Shown: piece by piece, positions 39,920-55,542 of the stretch
Numbering within the stretch: the stretch's first letter is position 1
Layout: the number at the start of each line of letters is the position of its first letter
NCBI RefSeq assembly: GCF_050947335.1
Contig: NW_027473315.1
Location: forward strand, 1,054,001-1,118,000
Origin: Megachile rotundata
Taxonomy: Eukaryota; Arthropoda; Insecta; Hymenoptera; Megachilidae
Length of the DNA stretch: 64,000 nt
Direction: 5' to 3'
Notes under the pieces: generated by a model
The model's input: only the letters and a program-made list of their open reading frames with translations
Database searches by the model: none
Told to the model about the DNA's origin: nothing
Program-made: the position numbers and the translations under genes

Positions 39920-40437
39920 TGATTGTGATTGTATGATTGTGATTGTACGATTGTGATTGTATGATTGTGATTGTATTATTGTGATTGTATGATTGTGATT
40001 GTATGATTGTGATTGTATGATTGCGATAGTATGATTGTGATTGTATGATTGTGATTGTATGATTGTGATTGTATGATTGCGATAGTATAATTGTGATTGT
40101 ATGATTGCGATAGTATGATTGTGATTGTATGATTGTGATTGTATGATTGTGATTGTATGATTGCGATAGTATAATTGTGATTGTATGATTGTGATTGTAT
40201 GATTGTGATTGTATAATTGTGATTGTATGATTGTGATTGTATGATTGTGATTGTATGATTGTTTTTGTATGATTGTGATTGTATAGTAGTAATTGTATGA
40301 TTGTCATCGTATGATTGTGATTGTATGATTGTTTTTGTATGATTGTGATTGTATAGTAGTAACTGTATGATTGTCTTCGTATGATTGTGATCGTATGATT
40401 GTGATCGTATGATTGTGATTGTATGATTGTGATTGTA

Positions 40438-40661
40438 TCATTGTGATTGAATGTTTGTGAGCGTATGATTGTGAGTGTATGATTGTGATTGTATGATTGT
40501 TTTTGTATGATTGTGATTGTATGATTGTGATCGTACGATTGTGATCGTATGATTGTGATTGTATGATTGTGATCGTTTGATTGTGGTTGTATAATTATGG
40601 TTCTATTATTGTGATTGTATGATTGTTCTTGTATGATTATGATCATATGATTGTAATTGCA
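40438..40661 (+). repeat. Gamma cassette, gamma-b variant
   Basis: Second unit is TGTTTGTGAGCGTA and the fifth unit is TGATTGTTTTTGTA (not the CTTTT form). This combination is shared only with 51707. Confidence 0.95.
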
Positions 40662-41389
40662 TGATTGTGATTGTATGATTGTGATTGTATGATTGTGATT
40701 GTATGATTGCGATAGTATGATTGTGATTGTATGATTGTGATTGTATGATTGTGATTGTATGATTGTGATTGTATGATTGCGATAGTATGATTGTGATTGT
40801 ATGATTGTGATTGTATGATTGTGATTGTATGATTGTGATTGTACGATTGTGATTGTATGATTGTGATTGTATGATTGTTTTTGTATGATTGTGATTGTAT
40901 AGTAGTAATTGTATGATTGTCATCGTATGATTGTCATTGTATGATTGTGATTGTATCATTGTGATTGAATGATTGTGAGTGTATGATTGCGATTGTATGA
41001 TTGCGATCGTATGATTGTGATTGTTTGATTGCGATTGTATGATTGTGATTGTATGATTGTGATTGTATGATTGTGATTGTATGATTGTGATTGTATGATT
41101 GTGATTGTATGATTGTTTTTGTATGATTGTGATTGTATGATTGTGATTGTATGATTGTTATTGTATGATTGTTATTGTATGATTGTGATTGTATGATTGT
41201 GATTGTATGATTGTGATTGTATGATTGTGAATGTATGATTGTGATTGTATGATTGTGATTGTATGATTGTGATTGTATGATTGTTTTTGTATGATTGTGA
41301 TTGTATAGTAGTAATTGTATGATTGTCTTCGTATGATTGTGATCGTATGATTGTGATCGTATGATTGTGATTGTATGATTGTGATTGTA

Positions 41390-41627
41390 TCATTGTGATT
41401 GAATGATTGTGAGCGTATGATTGTGAGTGTATGATTGTGATTGTATGATTGTTTTTGTATGATTGTGATTGTATGATTGTGATCGTACGATTGTGATCGT
41501 ACGATTGTGATCGTATGATTGTGATTGTATGATTGTGATCGTTTGATTGTGGTTGTATAATTATTGTTCTATTATTGTGATTGTATGATTGTTCTTGTAT
41601 GATTATGATCGTATGATTGTAATTGCA
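41390..41627 (+). repeat. Gamma cassette, gamma-a with one extra unit (17 units)
   Basis: CGATTGTGATCGTA is present twice in succession, lengthening the cassette by 14 bp. Shared only with 52673. Confidence 0.95.
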
Positions 41628-43279
41628 TGATTGTGATTGTATGATTGTGATTGTATGATTGTGATTGTATGATTGTGATTGTATGATTGTGATTGTATGA
41701 TTGAGATTGTATGATTGTGATTGTATTATTGTGATTGTATGATTGTGATTGTATGATTGTGATTGTATGATTGTGAATGTATGATTGTGATTGTATGATT
41801 GTGATTGTATGATTGTTTTTGTATGATTGTGATTGTATAGTAGTAATTGTATGATTGTCATCGTATGATTGTGATTGTATGATTGTTTTTGTATGATTGT
41901 GGTTGTATAGTAGTAATTGTATGATTGTCTTCGTATGATTGTGATCGTATGATTGTGATTGTATGATTGTGATTGTATGATTGTGATTGCATGATTGTGA
42001 TTGAATGATTGTGATTGTATGATTGTGATTGTACGATTGTGATTGTATGATTGCGATAGTATGATTGTGATTGTATGATTGTGTTTGTATGATTGTGATT
42101 GCATGATTGTGATTGTATGATTGTGATTGTATGATTGCGATTGTATGATTGAGATTGTATGATTGTGATTGTATTATTGTGATTGTATGATTGTGATTGT
42201 ATGATTGTGATTGTATGATTGCGATAGTATGATTGTGATTGTATGATTGTGTTTGTATGATTGTGATTGTATAGTAGTAATTGTATGATTGTCTTCGTAT
42301 GATTGTGATCGTATGATTGTGATTGTATGATTGTGATTGTATGATTGTGATTGTATCATTGTGATTGTATGATTGTGATCATATGATTGTGATTGTATGA
42401 TTGTGATTGTATGATTGTTTTTGTATGATTGTGATTGTATGATTGTGATTGTATGATTGTGATTGTATTATTGTGATTGTATGATTGTGATTGTATGATT
42501 GCGATAGTATGATTGTGATTGTATGATTGTGATTGTATGATTGTGATTGTATGATTGTGATTGTATGATTGTGATTGTATGATTGTGATTGTATGATTGT
42601 GATTGTATGATTGTGATTGTATGATTGTGATTGTATGATTGTGATTGTATGATTGTGATTGTATGATAGTGATTGTATGATTGAGATTGTATGATTGTGA
42701 TTGTATTATTGTGATTGTATGATTGTGATTGTATGATTGTGATTGTATGATTGTGAATGTATGATTGTGATTGTATGATTGTGATTGTATGATTGTGATT
42801 GTATAGTAGTAATTGCATGATTGTCATCGTATGATTGAGATTGTATGATTGTGATTGTATAGTAGTAATTGTAGGATTGTCTTCGTATGATTGTGATTGT
42901 ATGATTGTTTTTGTATGATTGTGATTGTATGATTGTGATTGTATGATTGTGATTGTATGATTGTGATTGTATGATTGTGATTGTATGATTGTGATTGTAT
43001 GATTGTGATTGTATGATTGTGATTGTATGATTGTGATTGTATGATTGTGATTGTATTATTGTGATTGTATGATTGTGATTGTATGATTGTGATTGTATGA
43101 TTGTGATTGTATGATTGTGATTGTATGATTGTGAATGTATGATTGTGATTGTATGATTGTGATTGTATGATTGTTTTTGTATGATTGTGATTGTATAGTA
43201 GTAATTGTATGATTGTCATCGTATGATTGTGATTGTATGATTGTTTTTGTATGATTGTGATTGTATGATTGTGATTGTA

Positions 43280-43377
43280 TGATTGTGATTGCATGATTGT
43301 GGTTGTATGATTATGGTTCTATTATTGTGATTGTATGATTTTTCTTGTATGATTATGATCGTATGATTGTAATTGCA
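43280..43377 (+). repeat. Beta cassette without alpha
   Basis: Intact seven-unit beta following a TGATTGTTTTTGTA unit and two consensus units; it lies 882 bp (63 units) before the next beta at 44162. Confidence 0.9.
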
Positions 43378-43951
43378 TGATTGTGATTGTATGATTGTGA
43401 TTGTATGATTGTGATTGTATGATTGTGATTATATGATTGTGATTGTATGATTGTGATTGTATTATTGTGATTGTATGATTGTGATTGTATGATTGTGATT
43501 GTATGATTGCGATAGTATGATTGTGATTGTATGATTGTGATTGTATGATTGTGATTGTATGATTGCGATAGTATGATTGTGATTGTATGGTTGTGATTGT
43601 ATGATTGTTTTTTTATGATTGTGATTGTATAGTAGTAATTGTATGATTGTCATCGTATGATTGTGATTGTATGATTGTTTTTGTATGATTGTGATTGTAT
43701 AGTAGTAATTGTATGATTGTCATCGTATGATTGTGATTGTATGATTGTTTTTGTATGATTGTGATTGTATAGTATTAATTGTATGATTGTCTTCGTATGA
43801 TTGTGATCGTATGATAGTGATTGTATGATTGTGATTGTATGATTGTGATTGTATGATTGTGATTGTATGATTGTGATTGTATGATTGTGATTGTATGATT
43901 GTGATTGTATGATTGTGATTGTATGATTGTGATTGTATGATTGTGATTGTA

Positions 43952-44259
43952 TCATTGTGATTGCATGATTGTTTTTGTATGATTGTGATTTCATGATTGT
44001 GATTGTATGATTGTGCCTGTATGATTGTGATGGTATGATTGTGATTGTATGATTGCGATTGTATGATTGCAATTTTATGAGTGTGATTATATGATTATGA
44101 TTGTATGATTGTGATTGTATGATTGTTTTTGTATGATTGTGATTGTATGATTGTGATTGTATGATTGTGATTGCATGATTGTGGTTGTATGATTATGGTT
44201 CTATTATTGTGATTGTATGATTTTTCTTGTATGATTATGATCGTATGATTGTAATTGCA
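43952..44259 (+). repeat. Alpha-beta composite cassette
   Basis: Complete copy in the left 11.27-kb unit; beta core 44162-44259; partner at 55235 (offset 11,283). Confidence 0.95.
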
Positions 44260-44665
44260 TGATTGTGATTGTATGATTGTGATTGTATGATTGTGATTGT
44301 ATGATTGTGATTGTATGATTGTGATTGTATGATTGTGATCGTATAATTGTGATTGTATGATTGTGATTGTATGATTGTGATTGTATGATTGTGACTGTAT
44401 CATTGTGATTGTATGATTGTGATCATATGATTGTGATTGTATGATTGTGATTGTATGATTGTTTTTGTATGATTGTGATTGTATGATTGTGATTGTATAG
44501 TAGTAATTGTATGATTGTCTTCGTATGATTGTGATCGTATGATTGTGATTGTATGATTGTGATTGTATGATTGTGATTGTATGATTGTGATTGTATGATT
44601 GTGATTGTATCATTGTGATTGTATGATTGTGATCATATGATTGTGATTGTATGATTGTTATTGTA

Positions 44666-45323
44666 TGATTGTTTTTGTATGATTTTGACTGTATGATTGT
44701 TTTTGTATGATTCTGATTGTATGATTGTGATTGTATGATTGTGATAGTATGATTGTGATTGTATGATTGTGATTGTATGATTGCGATAGTATGATTGTGA
44801 TTGTATGATTGTGATTGTATCATTGCGATAGTATGATTGTGATTGTATGATTGTGATTGTATTATTGTGATTGTATGATTGTGATTGTATGATTGTGATT
44901 GTATGATTGCGATAGTATGATTGTGATTGTATGATTGTGATTGTATGATTGTGATTGTATGATTGCGATAGTATGATTGTGATTGTATCATTGTGATTGC
45001 ATGATTGTTTTTGTATGATTGTGATTTCATGATTGTGATTGTATGATTGTGCCTGTATGATTGTGATGGTATGATTGTGATTGTATGATTGCGATTGTAT
45101 GATTGCAATTTTATGAGTGTGATTATATGATTATGATTGTATGATTGTGATTGTATGATTGTTTTTGTATGATTGTGATTGTATGATTGTGATTGTATGA
45201 TTGTCATTGTATGATTGCGATAGTATGATTGGGATTGTATGATTGTGATTGTATGTTTGCGATTGTATGATTGAGATTGTATGATTGTGATTGTATTATT
45301 GTGATTGTATGATTGTGATTGTA
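44666..45323 (+). repeat. Dispersed duplication D, right locus
   Basis: Partner of 16556-17199, one unit longer. Confidence 0.85.
44988..45141 (+). repeat. Alpha cassette without beta
   Basis: Alpha-only copy whose flanks match those of 16864-17017, linking this locus to one about 28 kb to the left. Confidence 0.9.
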
Positions 45324-48319
45324 TGATTGTGATTGTATGATTGTCATTGTATGATTGTGATTGTATCATTGTGATTGTAAGATTGTGATCATATGATTGT
45401 GATTGTATGATTGTGATTGTATGATTGTTTTTGTATGATTGTGATTGTATGATTGTGATTGTATGATTGTGATTGTATGATTGTGATTGTATGATTGTGA
45501 TTGTATTATTGTGATTGTATGATTGTGATTGTATGATTGTGATTGTATGATTGCGATAGTATGATTGTGATTGTATGATTGTGATTGTATGATTGTGATT
45601 GTATGATTGCGATAGTATGATTGTGATTGTATGATTGTGATTGTATGATTGTGATTGTATAATTGTGATTGTATGATTGAGATTGTATGATTGTGATTGT
45701 ATTATTGTGATTGTATGATTGTGATTGTATGATTGTGATTGTATGATTGTGAATGTATGATTGTGATTGTATGATAGTGATTGTGTGATTCTGATTGTAT
45801 GATTGTTTTTGTATGATTGTGTATGTATAGTAGTAATTGTATGATTGTCATCGTATGATTGTGATTGTATGATTGTGATCATATGATTGTGATTGTATGA
45901 TTGTGATTGTATGATTGTTTTTGTATGATTGTGATTGTATAGTAGTAATTGTATGATTGTCATCGTATGATTGTGATTGTATGATTGTTTTTGTATGATT
46001 GTGATTGTATAGTAGTAATTGTATGATTGTCTTCGTATGATTGTGATCGTATGATTGTGATTGTATGATTGTGATTGTATGATTGTGATTGTATGATTGT
46101 GATTGTATCATTGTGATTGTATGATTGTGATCATATGATTGTGATTGTATGATTGTGATTGTATGATTGTTTTTGTATGATTGTGATTGTATGATTGTGA
46201 TTGTATGATTGTGATTGTATGATTGTGATTGTATGATTGTGATTGTATTATTGTGATTGTATGATTGTGATTGTATGATTGTGATTGTATGATTGCGATA
46301 GTATGATTGTGATTGTATGATTGTGATTGTATGATTGTGATTGTATGATTGAGATTGTATGATTGTGATTGTATGATTGTGATTGTATGATTGAGATTGT
46401 ATGATTGTGATTGTATTATTGTGATTGTATGATTGTGATTGTATGATTGTGATTGTATGATTCTGAATGTATGATTGTGATTGTATGATTGTGATTGTAT
46501 GATTGTGATTGTATGATTGTTTTTGTATGATTGTGATTGTATAGTAGTAATTGTATGATTGTCATCGTATGATTGTGATTGTATGATTGTTTTTGTATGA
46601 TTGTGATCGTATGATTGTGATTGTATGATTGTGATTGTATGATTGTGATCGTATGATTGTGATTGTATGATTGTGATTGTATGATTGTGATTGTATGATT
46701 GTGACTGTATCATTGCGATTGTATGATTGTGATCATATGATTGTGATCATATGATTGTGATTGTATGATTGTCATCGTATGATTGTGATTGTATGATTGT
46801 TTTTGTATGATTGTGATCGTATGATTGTGATTGTATGATTGTGATTGTATGATTGTGATCGTATGATTGTGATTGTATGATTGTGATTGTATGATTGTGA
46901 TTGTATGATTGTGACTGTATCATTGCGATTGTATGATTGTGATCATATGATTGTGATCATATGATTGTGATTGTATGATTGTGATTGTATGATTGTTTTT
47001 GTATGATTGTGATTGTATGATTGTGATTGTATAGTAGTAATTGTATGATTGTCTTCGTATGATTGTGATCGTATGATTGTGATTGTATGATTGTGATTGT
47101 ATGATTGTGATTGTATCATTGTGATTGTATGATTGTGATCATATGATTGTGATTGTATGATTGTGATTGTATGATTGTTTTTGTATGATTGTGATTGTAT
47201 GATTGTGATTGTATGATTGTGATTGTATGATTGTGATTGTATGATTGTGATTGTATGATTGTGATTGTATGATTGTGATTGTATTATTGTGATTGTACGA
47301 TTGTGATTGTATGATTGTGATTGTATGATTGTGATTGTATGATTGTGATTGTATGATTGAGATTGTATGATTGTGATTGTATTATTGTGATTGTATGATT
47401 GTGATTGTATGATTGCGATTGTATGATTGTGAATGTATGATTGTGATTGTATGATTGTGATTGTATGATTGTGATTGTATGATTGTTTTTGTATGATTGT
47501 GATTGTATAGTAGTAATTGTATGATTGTCATCGTATGATTGTGATTGTATGATTGTTTTTGTATGATTGTGATTGTATAGTAGCAATTGTATGATTGTCT
47601 TCGTATGATTGTGATCGTATGATTGTGATTGTATGATTGTGATTGTATGATTGTGATTGTATGATTGTGATTGTATCATTGTGATTGTATGATTGTGATC
47701 ATATGATTGTGATTGTATGATTGTTTTTGTATGATTGTGATTGTATGATTGTGATTGTATGATTGTGATTGTATGATTGTTTTTGTATGATTGTTTTTGT
47801 ATGATTGTGATTGTATGATTGTGATTGTATTATTGTGATTGTATGATTGTGATTGTATGATTGTGATTGTATGATTGCGAAAGTATGATTGTGATTGTAT
47901 GATTGTGATTGTATGATTGTGATTGTATGATTGCGATAGTATGATTGTGATTGTATGATTGTGATTGTATGATTGTGATTGTATAATTGTGATTGTATGA
48001 TTGAGATTGTATGATTGTGATTGTATTATTGTGATTGTATGATTGTGATTGTATGATTGTGATTGTATGATTGTGATTGTATGATTGTGAATGTATGATT
48101 GTGATTGTATGATAGCGATTGTGTGATTCTGATTGTATGATTGTTTTTGTATGATTGTGATTGTATAGTAGTAATTGTATGATTGTCATCGTATGATTGT
48201 GATTGTATGATTGTTTTTGTATGATTGTGATTGTATAGTAGTAACTGTATGATTGTCTTCGTATGATTGTGATCGTATGATAGTGATCGTATGATTGTGA
48301 TTGTATGATTGTGATTGTA

Positions 48320-48543
48320 TCATTGTGATTGAATGATTGTGAGCGTATGATTGTGAGTGTATGATTGTGATTGTATGATTGTTTTTGTATGATTGTGATT
48401 GTATGATTGTGATCGTACGATTGTGATCGTATGATTGTGATTGTATGATTGTGATCGTTTGATTGTGGTTGTATAATTATTGTTCTATTATTGTGATTGT
48501 ATGATTGTTCTTGTATGATTATGATCGTATGATTGTAATTGCA
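48320..48543 (+). repeat. Gamma cassette, gamma-a
   Basis: Followed directly by TGATTATGATTGTA, a flank shared only with the copies at 60555 and 62277. Confidence 0.95.
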
Positions 48544-51175
48544 TGATTATGATTGTATGATTGTGATTGTATGATTGTGATTGTATGATTGTGATTGTAT
48601 GGTTGTGATTGTATGATTGCGATAGTATGATTGTGATTGTATGATTGTGATTGTATTATTGTGATTGTATGATTGCGATAGTATGATTGTGATTGTATGA
48701 TTGTGATTGTATGATTGTCTTCGTACGATTGTGATCGTATGATTGTGATCGTATGATTGTGATTGTATGATTGTGATTGTATGATTGTGATTGTATCATT
48801 GTGATTGTATGATTGTGATCATATGATTGTGATTGTATGATTGTTTTTGTATGATTGTGATTGTATAGTAGTAATTGTATGATTGTCATCGTATGATTGT
48901 GATTGTATGATTGTTTTTGTATGATTGTGATTGTATAGTAGTAATTGTATGATTGTCTTCGTATGATTGTGATCGTATGATTGTGATCGTATGATTGTGA
49001 TTGTATGATTGTGATTGTATGATTGTGATTGTATGACTGTGATTGTATCATTGCGATTGTATGATTGTGATCATGTGATTGTGATCATATGATTGTGATT
49101 GTATGATTGTGATTGTATGATTGTTTTTGTATGATTGTGATTGTATGATTGTGATTGTATAGTAGTAATTGTATGATTGTCTTCGTATGATTGTGATCGT
49201 ATGATTGTGATTGTATGATTGTGATTGTATGATTGTGATTGTATGATTGTGATTGTATCATTGTGATTGTATGATTGTGATCATATGATTGTGATTGTAT
49301 GATTGTGATTGTATGATTGTGATTGCATGATTGTGATTGTATGATTGTTTTTGTATGATTGTGATTGTATGATTGTGATTGTATGATTGTTATTGTATGA
49401 TTGTTATTGTATGATTGTTATTGTATGATTGTGATTGTATGATTGTGATTGTATGATTGTGATTGTATGATTGTGAATGTATGATTGTGATTGTATGATT
49501 GTGATTGTATGATTGTGATTGTATGATTGTTTTTGTATGATTGTGATTGTATAGTAGTAATTGTATGATTGTCATCGTATGATTGTGATTGTATGATTGT
49601 TTTTGTATGATTGTGATTGTATAGTAGCAATTGTATGATTGTCTTCGTATGATTGTGATCGTATGATTGTGATTGTATGATTGTGATTGTATGATTGTGA
49701 TTGTATGATTGTGATTGTATCATTGTGATTGTATGATTGTGATCATATGATTGTGATTGTATGATTGTGATTGTATGATTGTTTTTGTATGATTGTGATT
49801 GTATGATTGTGATTGTATGATTGTGATTGTATGATTGTGATTGTATGATTGTGATTGTATGATTGTGATTGTATGATTGTGATTGTATGATTGTGATTGT
49901 ATGATTGTGATTGTATGATTGCGATAGTATGATTGCGATTGTATGATTGTGATTGTATGATTGTGATTGTATGATTGTGATTGTATGATTGTGATTGTAT
50001 GATTGTGATTGTATGATTGTGATTGTATGATTGTGATTGTATCATTGTGATTGTATGATTGTGATCGTATGATTGTGATTGTATGATGGTGATTGTATGA
50101 TTGTTTTTGTATGATTGTGATTGTATGATTGTGATTGTATGATTGTGATTGTATGATTGTGATTGTATGATTGTGATTGTATGATTGTGATTGTATGATT
50201 GTGATTGTATGATTGTGATTGTATGATTGTGATTGTATGATTGTGATTGTATGATTGCGATAGTATGATTGTGATTGTATGATTGTGATTGTATGATTGT
50301 GATTGTATGATTGTGATTGTATCATTGTGATTGTATGATTGTGATCATATGATTGTCATCGTATGATCGTGATTGTATGATTGTTTTTGTATGATTGTGA
50401 TTGTATAATAGCAATTGTATGATTGTCTTCGTATGATTGTGATCGTATGATTGTGATTGTATGATTGTGATTGTATTATTGTGATTGTATGATTGTGATT
50501 GTATGATTGTGATTGTATGATTGTGATTGTATGATTGCGATAGTATGATTGCGATTGTATGATTGTGATTGTATGATTGTGATTGTATGATTGTGATTGT
50601 ATGATTGTGATTGTATGATTGTGATTGTATGATTGTGATTGTATGATTGTGATTGTACGATTGTGATTGTATGATTGTGATTGTATTATTGTGATTGTAT
50701 GATTGTGATTGTATGATTGTGATTGTATGATTGCGATAGTATGATTGTGATTGTATGATTGTGATTGTATGATTGTGATTGTATGATTGCGATAGTATGA
50801 TTGTGATTGTATGATTGTGATTGTATGATTGTGATTGTATCATTGGGATTGTATGATTGTGATCATATGAGTGTGATTGTATGATTGTGATTGTACGATT
50901 GTGATTGTATGATTGTGATTGTATTATTGTGATTGTATGATTGTGATTGTATGATTGTGATTGTATGATTGCGATAGTATGATTGTGATTGTATGATTGT
51001 GATTGTATGATTGTGATTGTATGATTGCGACAGTATTATTGTGATTGTATGATTGTGATTGTATGATTGTGATTGTATAATTGTGATTGTATGATTGAGA
51101 TTGTATGATTGTGATTGTATTATTGTGATTGTATGATTGTGATCATATGATTGTGATTGTATGATTGTGATTGTA

Positions 51176-51188
51176 TGATGTTTTTGTA
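51176..51188 (+). other. 13-bp unit (TGATGTTTTTGTA), register slip 6
   Basis: Copy of 39907 at offset 11,269, confirming membership in the right-hand 11.27-kb unit. Final register is 5 modulo 14, kept to the end of the window. Confidence 0.95.
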
Positions 51189-51706
51189 TGATTGTGATTG
51201 TATGATTGTGATTGTACGATTGTGATTGTATGATTGTGATTGTATTATTGTGATTGTATGATTGTGATTGTATGATTGTGATTGTATGATTGCGATAGTA
51301 TGATTGTGATTGTATGATTGTGATTGTATGATTGTGATTGTATGATTGCGATAGTATAATTGTGATTGTATGATTGCGATAGTATGATTGTGATTGTATG
51401 ATTGTGATTGTATGATTGTGATTGTATGATTGCGATAGTATAATTGTGATTGTATGATTGTGATTGTATGATTGTGATTGTATAATTGTGATTGTATGAT
51501 TGTGATTGTATGATTGTGATTGTATGATTGTTTTTGTATGATTGTGATTGTATAGTAGTAATTGTATGATTGTCATCGTATGATTGTGATTGTATGATTG
51601 TTTTTGTATGATTGTGATTGTATAGTAGTAACTGTATGATTGTCTTCGTATGATTGTGATCGTATGATTGTGATCGTATGATTGTGATTGTATGATTGTG
51701 ATTGTA

Positions 51707-51930
51707 TCATTGTGATTGAATGTTTGTGAGCGTATGATTGTGAGTGTATGATTGTGATTGTATGATTGTTTTTGTATGATTGTGATTGTATGATTGTGAT
51801 CGTACGATTGTGATCGTATGATTGTGATTGTATGATTGTGATCGTTTGATTGTGGTTGTATAATTATGGTTCTATTATTGTGATTGTATGATTGTTCTTG
51901 TATGATTATGATCATATGATTGTAATTGCA
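51707..51930 (+). repeat. Gamma cassette, gamma-b variant
   Basis: Partner of 40438 at offset 11,269. Confidence 0.95.
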
Positions 51931-52672
51931 TGATTGTGATTGTATGATTGTGATTGTATGATTGTGATTGTATGATTGCGATAGTATGATTGTGATTGTA
52001 TGATTGTGATTGTATGATTGTGATTGTATGATTGTGATTGTATGATTGTGATTGTATGATTGCGATAGTATGATTGTGATTGTATGATTGTGATTGTATG
52101 ATTGTGATTGTATGATTGTGATTGTACGATTGTGATTGTATGATTGTGATTGTATGATTGTTTTTGTATGATTGTGATTGTATAGTAGTAATTGTATGAT
52201 TGTCATCGTATGATTGTCATTGTATGATTGTGATTGTATCATTGTGATTGAATGATTGTGAGTGTATGATTGCGATTGTATGATTGCGATCGTATGATTG
52301 TGATTGTTTGATTGCGATTGTATGATTGTGATTGTATGATTGTGATTGTATGATTGTGATTGTATGATTGTGATTGTATGATTGTGATTGTATGATTGTT
52401 TTTGTATGATTGTGATTGTATGATTGTGATTGTATGATTGTTATTGTATGATTGTTATTGTATGATTGTGATTGTATGATTGTGATTGTATGATTGTGAT
52501 TGTATGATTGCGAATGTATGATTGTGATTGTATGATTGTGATTGTATGATTGTGATTGTATGATTGTTTTTGTATGATTGTGATTGTATAGTAGTAATTG
52601 TATGATTGTCTTCGTATGATTGTGATCGTATGATTGTGATCGTATGATTGTGATTGTATGATTGTGATTGTA

Positions 52673-52910
52673 TCATTGTGATTGAATGATTGTGAGCGTA
52701 TGATTGTGAGTGTATGATTGTGATTGTATGATTGTTTTTGTATGATTGTGATTGTATGATTGTGATCGTACGATTGTGATCGTACGATTGTGATCGTATG
52801 ATTGTGATTGTATGATTGTGATCGTTTGATTGTGGTTGTATAATTATTGTTCTATTATTGTGATTGTATGATTGTTCTTGTATGATTATGATCGTATGAT
52901 TGTAATTGCA
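52673..52910 (+). repeat. Gamma cassette, 17 units
   Basis: Partner of 41390 at offset 11,283; retains the doubled CGATTGTGATCGTA unit. Confidence 0.95.
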
Positions 52911-54562
52911 TGATTGTGATTGTATGATTGTGATTGTATGATTGTGATTGTATGATTGTGATTGTATGATTGTGATTGTATGATTGAGATTGTATGATTG
53001 TGATTGTATTATTGTGATTGTATGATTGTGATTGTATGATTGTGATTGTATGATTGTGAATGTATGATTGTGATTGTATGATTGTGATTGTATGATTGTT
53101 TTTGTATGATTGTGATTGTATAGTAGTAATTGTATGATTGTCATCGTATGATTGTGATTGTATGATTGTTTTTGTATGATTGTGGTTGTATAGTAGTAAT
53201 TGTATGATTGTCTTCGTATGATTGTGATCGTATGATTGTGATTGTATGATTGTGATTGTATGATTGTGATTGCATGATTGTGATTGAATGATTGTGATTG
53301 TATGATTGTGATTGTACGATTGTGATTGTATGATTGCGATAGTATGATTGTGATTGTATGATTGTGTTTGTATGATTGTGATTGCATGATTGTGATTGTA
53401 TGATTGTGATTGTATGATTGCGATTGTATGATTGAGATTGTATGATTGTGATTGTATTATTGTGATTGTATGATTGTGATTGTATGATTGTGATTGTATG
53501 ATTGCGATAGTATGATTGTGATTGTATGATTGTGTTTGTATGATTGTGATTGTATAGTAGTAATTGTATGATTGTCTTCGTATGATTGTGATCGTATGAT
53601 TGTGATTGTATGATTGTGATTGTATGATTGTGATTGTATCATTGTGATTGTATGATTGTGATCATATGATTGTGATTGTATGATTGTGATTGTATGATTG
53701 TTTTTGTATGATTGTGATTGTATGATTGTGATTGTATGATTGTGATTGTATTATTGTGATTGTATGATTGTGATTGTATGATTGCGATAGTATGATTGTG
53801 ATTGTATGATTGTGATTGTATGATTGTGATTGTATGATTGTGATTGTATGATTGTGATTGTATGATTGTGATTGTATGATTGTGATTGTATGATTGTGAT
53901 TGTATGATTGTGATTGTATGATTGTGATTGTATGATTGTGATTGTATGATAGTGATTGTATGATTGAGATTGTATGATTGTGATTGTATTATTGTGATTG
54001 TATGATTGTGATTGTATGATTGTGATTGTATGATTGTGAATGTATGATTGTGATTGTATGATTGTGATTGTATGATTGTGATTGTATAGTAGTAATTGCA
54101 TGATTGTCATCGTATGATTGAGATTGTATGATTGTGATTGTATAGTAGTAATTGTAGGATTGTCTTCGTATGATTGTGATTGTATGATTGTTTTTGTATG
54201 ATTGTGATTGTATGATTGTGATTGTATGATTGTGATTGTATGATTGTGATTGTATGATTGTGATTGTATGATTGTGATTGTATGATTGTGATTGTATGAT
54301 TGTGATTGTATGATTGTGATTGTATGATTGTGATTGTATTATTGTGATTGTATGATTGTGATTGTATGATTGTGATTGTATGATTGTGATTGTATGATTG
54401 TGATTGTATGATTGTGAATGTATGATTGTGATTGTATGATTGTGATTGTATGATTGTTTTTGTATGATTGTGATTGTATAGTAGTAATTGTATGATTGTC
54501 ATCGTATGATTGTGATTGTATGATTGTTTTTGTATGATTGTGATTGTATGATTGTGATTGTA

Positions 54563-54660
54563 TGATTGTGATTGCATGATTGTGGTTGTATGATTATGGT
54601 TCTATTATTGTGATTGTATGATTTTTCTTGTATGATTATGATCGTATGATTGTAATTGCA
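54563..54660 (+). repeat. Beta cassette without alpha
   Basis: Partner of 43280-43377 in the right 11.27-kb unit, offset 11,283. Confidence 0.9.
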
Positions 54661-55234
54661 TGATTGTGATTGTATGATTGTGATTGTATGATTGTGATTG
54701 TATGATTGTGATTATATGATTGTGATTGTATGATTGTGATTGTATTATTGTGATTGTATGATTGTGATTGTATGATTGTGATTGTATGATTGCGATAGTA
54801 TGATTGTGATTGTATGATTGTGATTGTATGATTGTGATTGTATGATTGCGATAGTATGATTGTGATTGTATGGTTGTGATTGTATGATTGTTTTTTTATG
54901 ATTGTGATTGTATAGTAGTAATTGTATGATTGTCATCGTATGATTGTGATTGTATGATTGTTTTTGTATGATTGTGATTGTATAGTAGTAATTGTATGAT
55001 TGTCATCGTATGATTGTGATTGTATGATTGTTTTTGTATGATTGTGATTGTATAGTATTAATTGTATGATTGTCTTCGTATGATTGTGATCGTATGATAG
55101 TGATTGTATGATTGTGATTGTATGATTGTGATTGTATGATTGTGATTGTATGATTGTGATTGTATGATTGTGATTGTATGATTGTGATTGTATGATTGTG
55201 ATTGTATGATTGTGATTGTATGATTGTGATTGTA

Positions 55235-55542
55235 TCATTGTGATTGCATGATTGTTTTTGTATGATTGTGATTTCATGATTGTGATTGTATGATTGTGCC
55301 TGTATGATTGTGATGGTATGATTGTGATTGTATGATTGCGATTGTATGATTGCAATTTTATGAGTGTGATTATATGATTATGATTGTATGATTGTGATTG
55401 TATGATTGTTTTTGTATGATTGTGATTGTATGATTGTGATTGTATGATTGTGATTGCATGATTGTGGTTGTATGATTATGGTTCTATTATTGTGATTGTA
55501 TGATTTTTCTTGTATGATTATGATCGTATGATTGTAATTGCA
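55235..55542 (+). repeat. Alpha-beta composite cassette
   Basis: Partner of 43952-44259; beta core 55445-55542. Confidence 0.95.

Larger units (their letters stand above)
39347..50615 (+). repeat. 11.27-kb higher-order unit, copy 1
   Basis: Offset to copy 2 is 11,269 bp at the left (39387 to 50656), 11,283 after one consensus unit is gained near 40.74/52.02 kb, 12,249 after an inserted segment at 57.15 kb, 12,235 after one unit is lost near 46.2/58.4 kb, and 13,957 after the 1,722-bp duplication. Order: TGATGTTTTTGTA lesion, gamma-b, gamma (17 units), beta, alpha-beta, alpha, gamma-a. Copy 2 starts where copy 1 ends, so this is a tandem pair. Confidence 0.85.
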
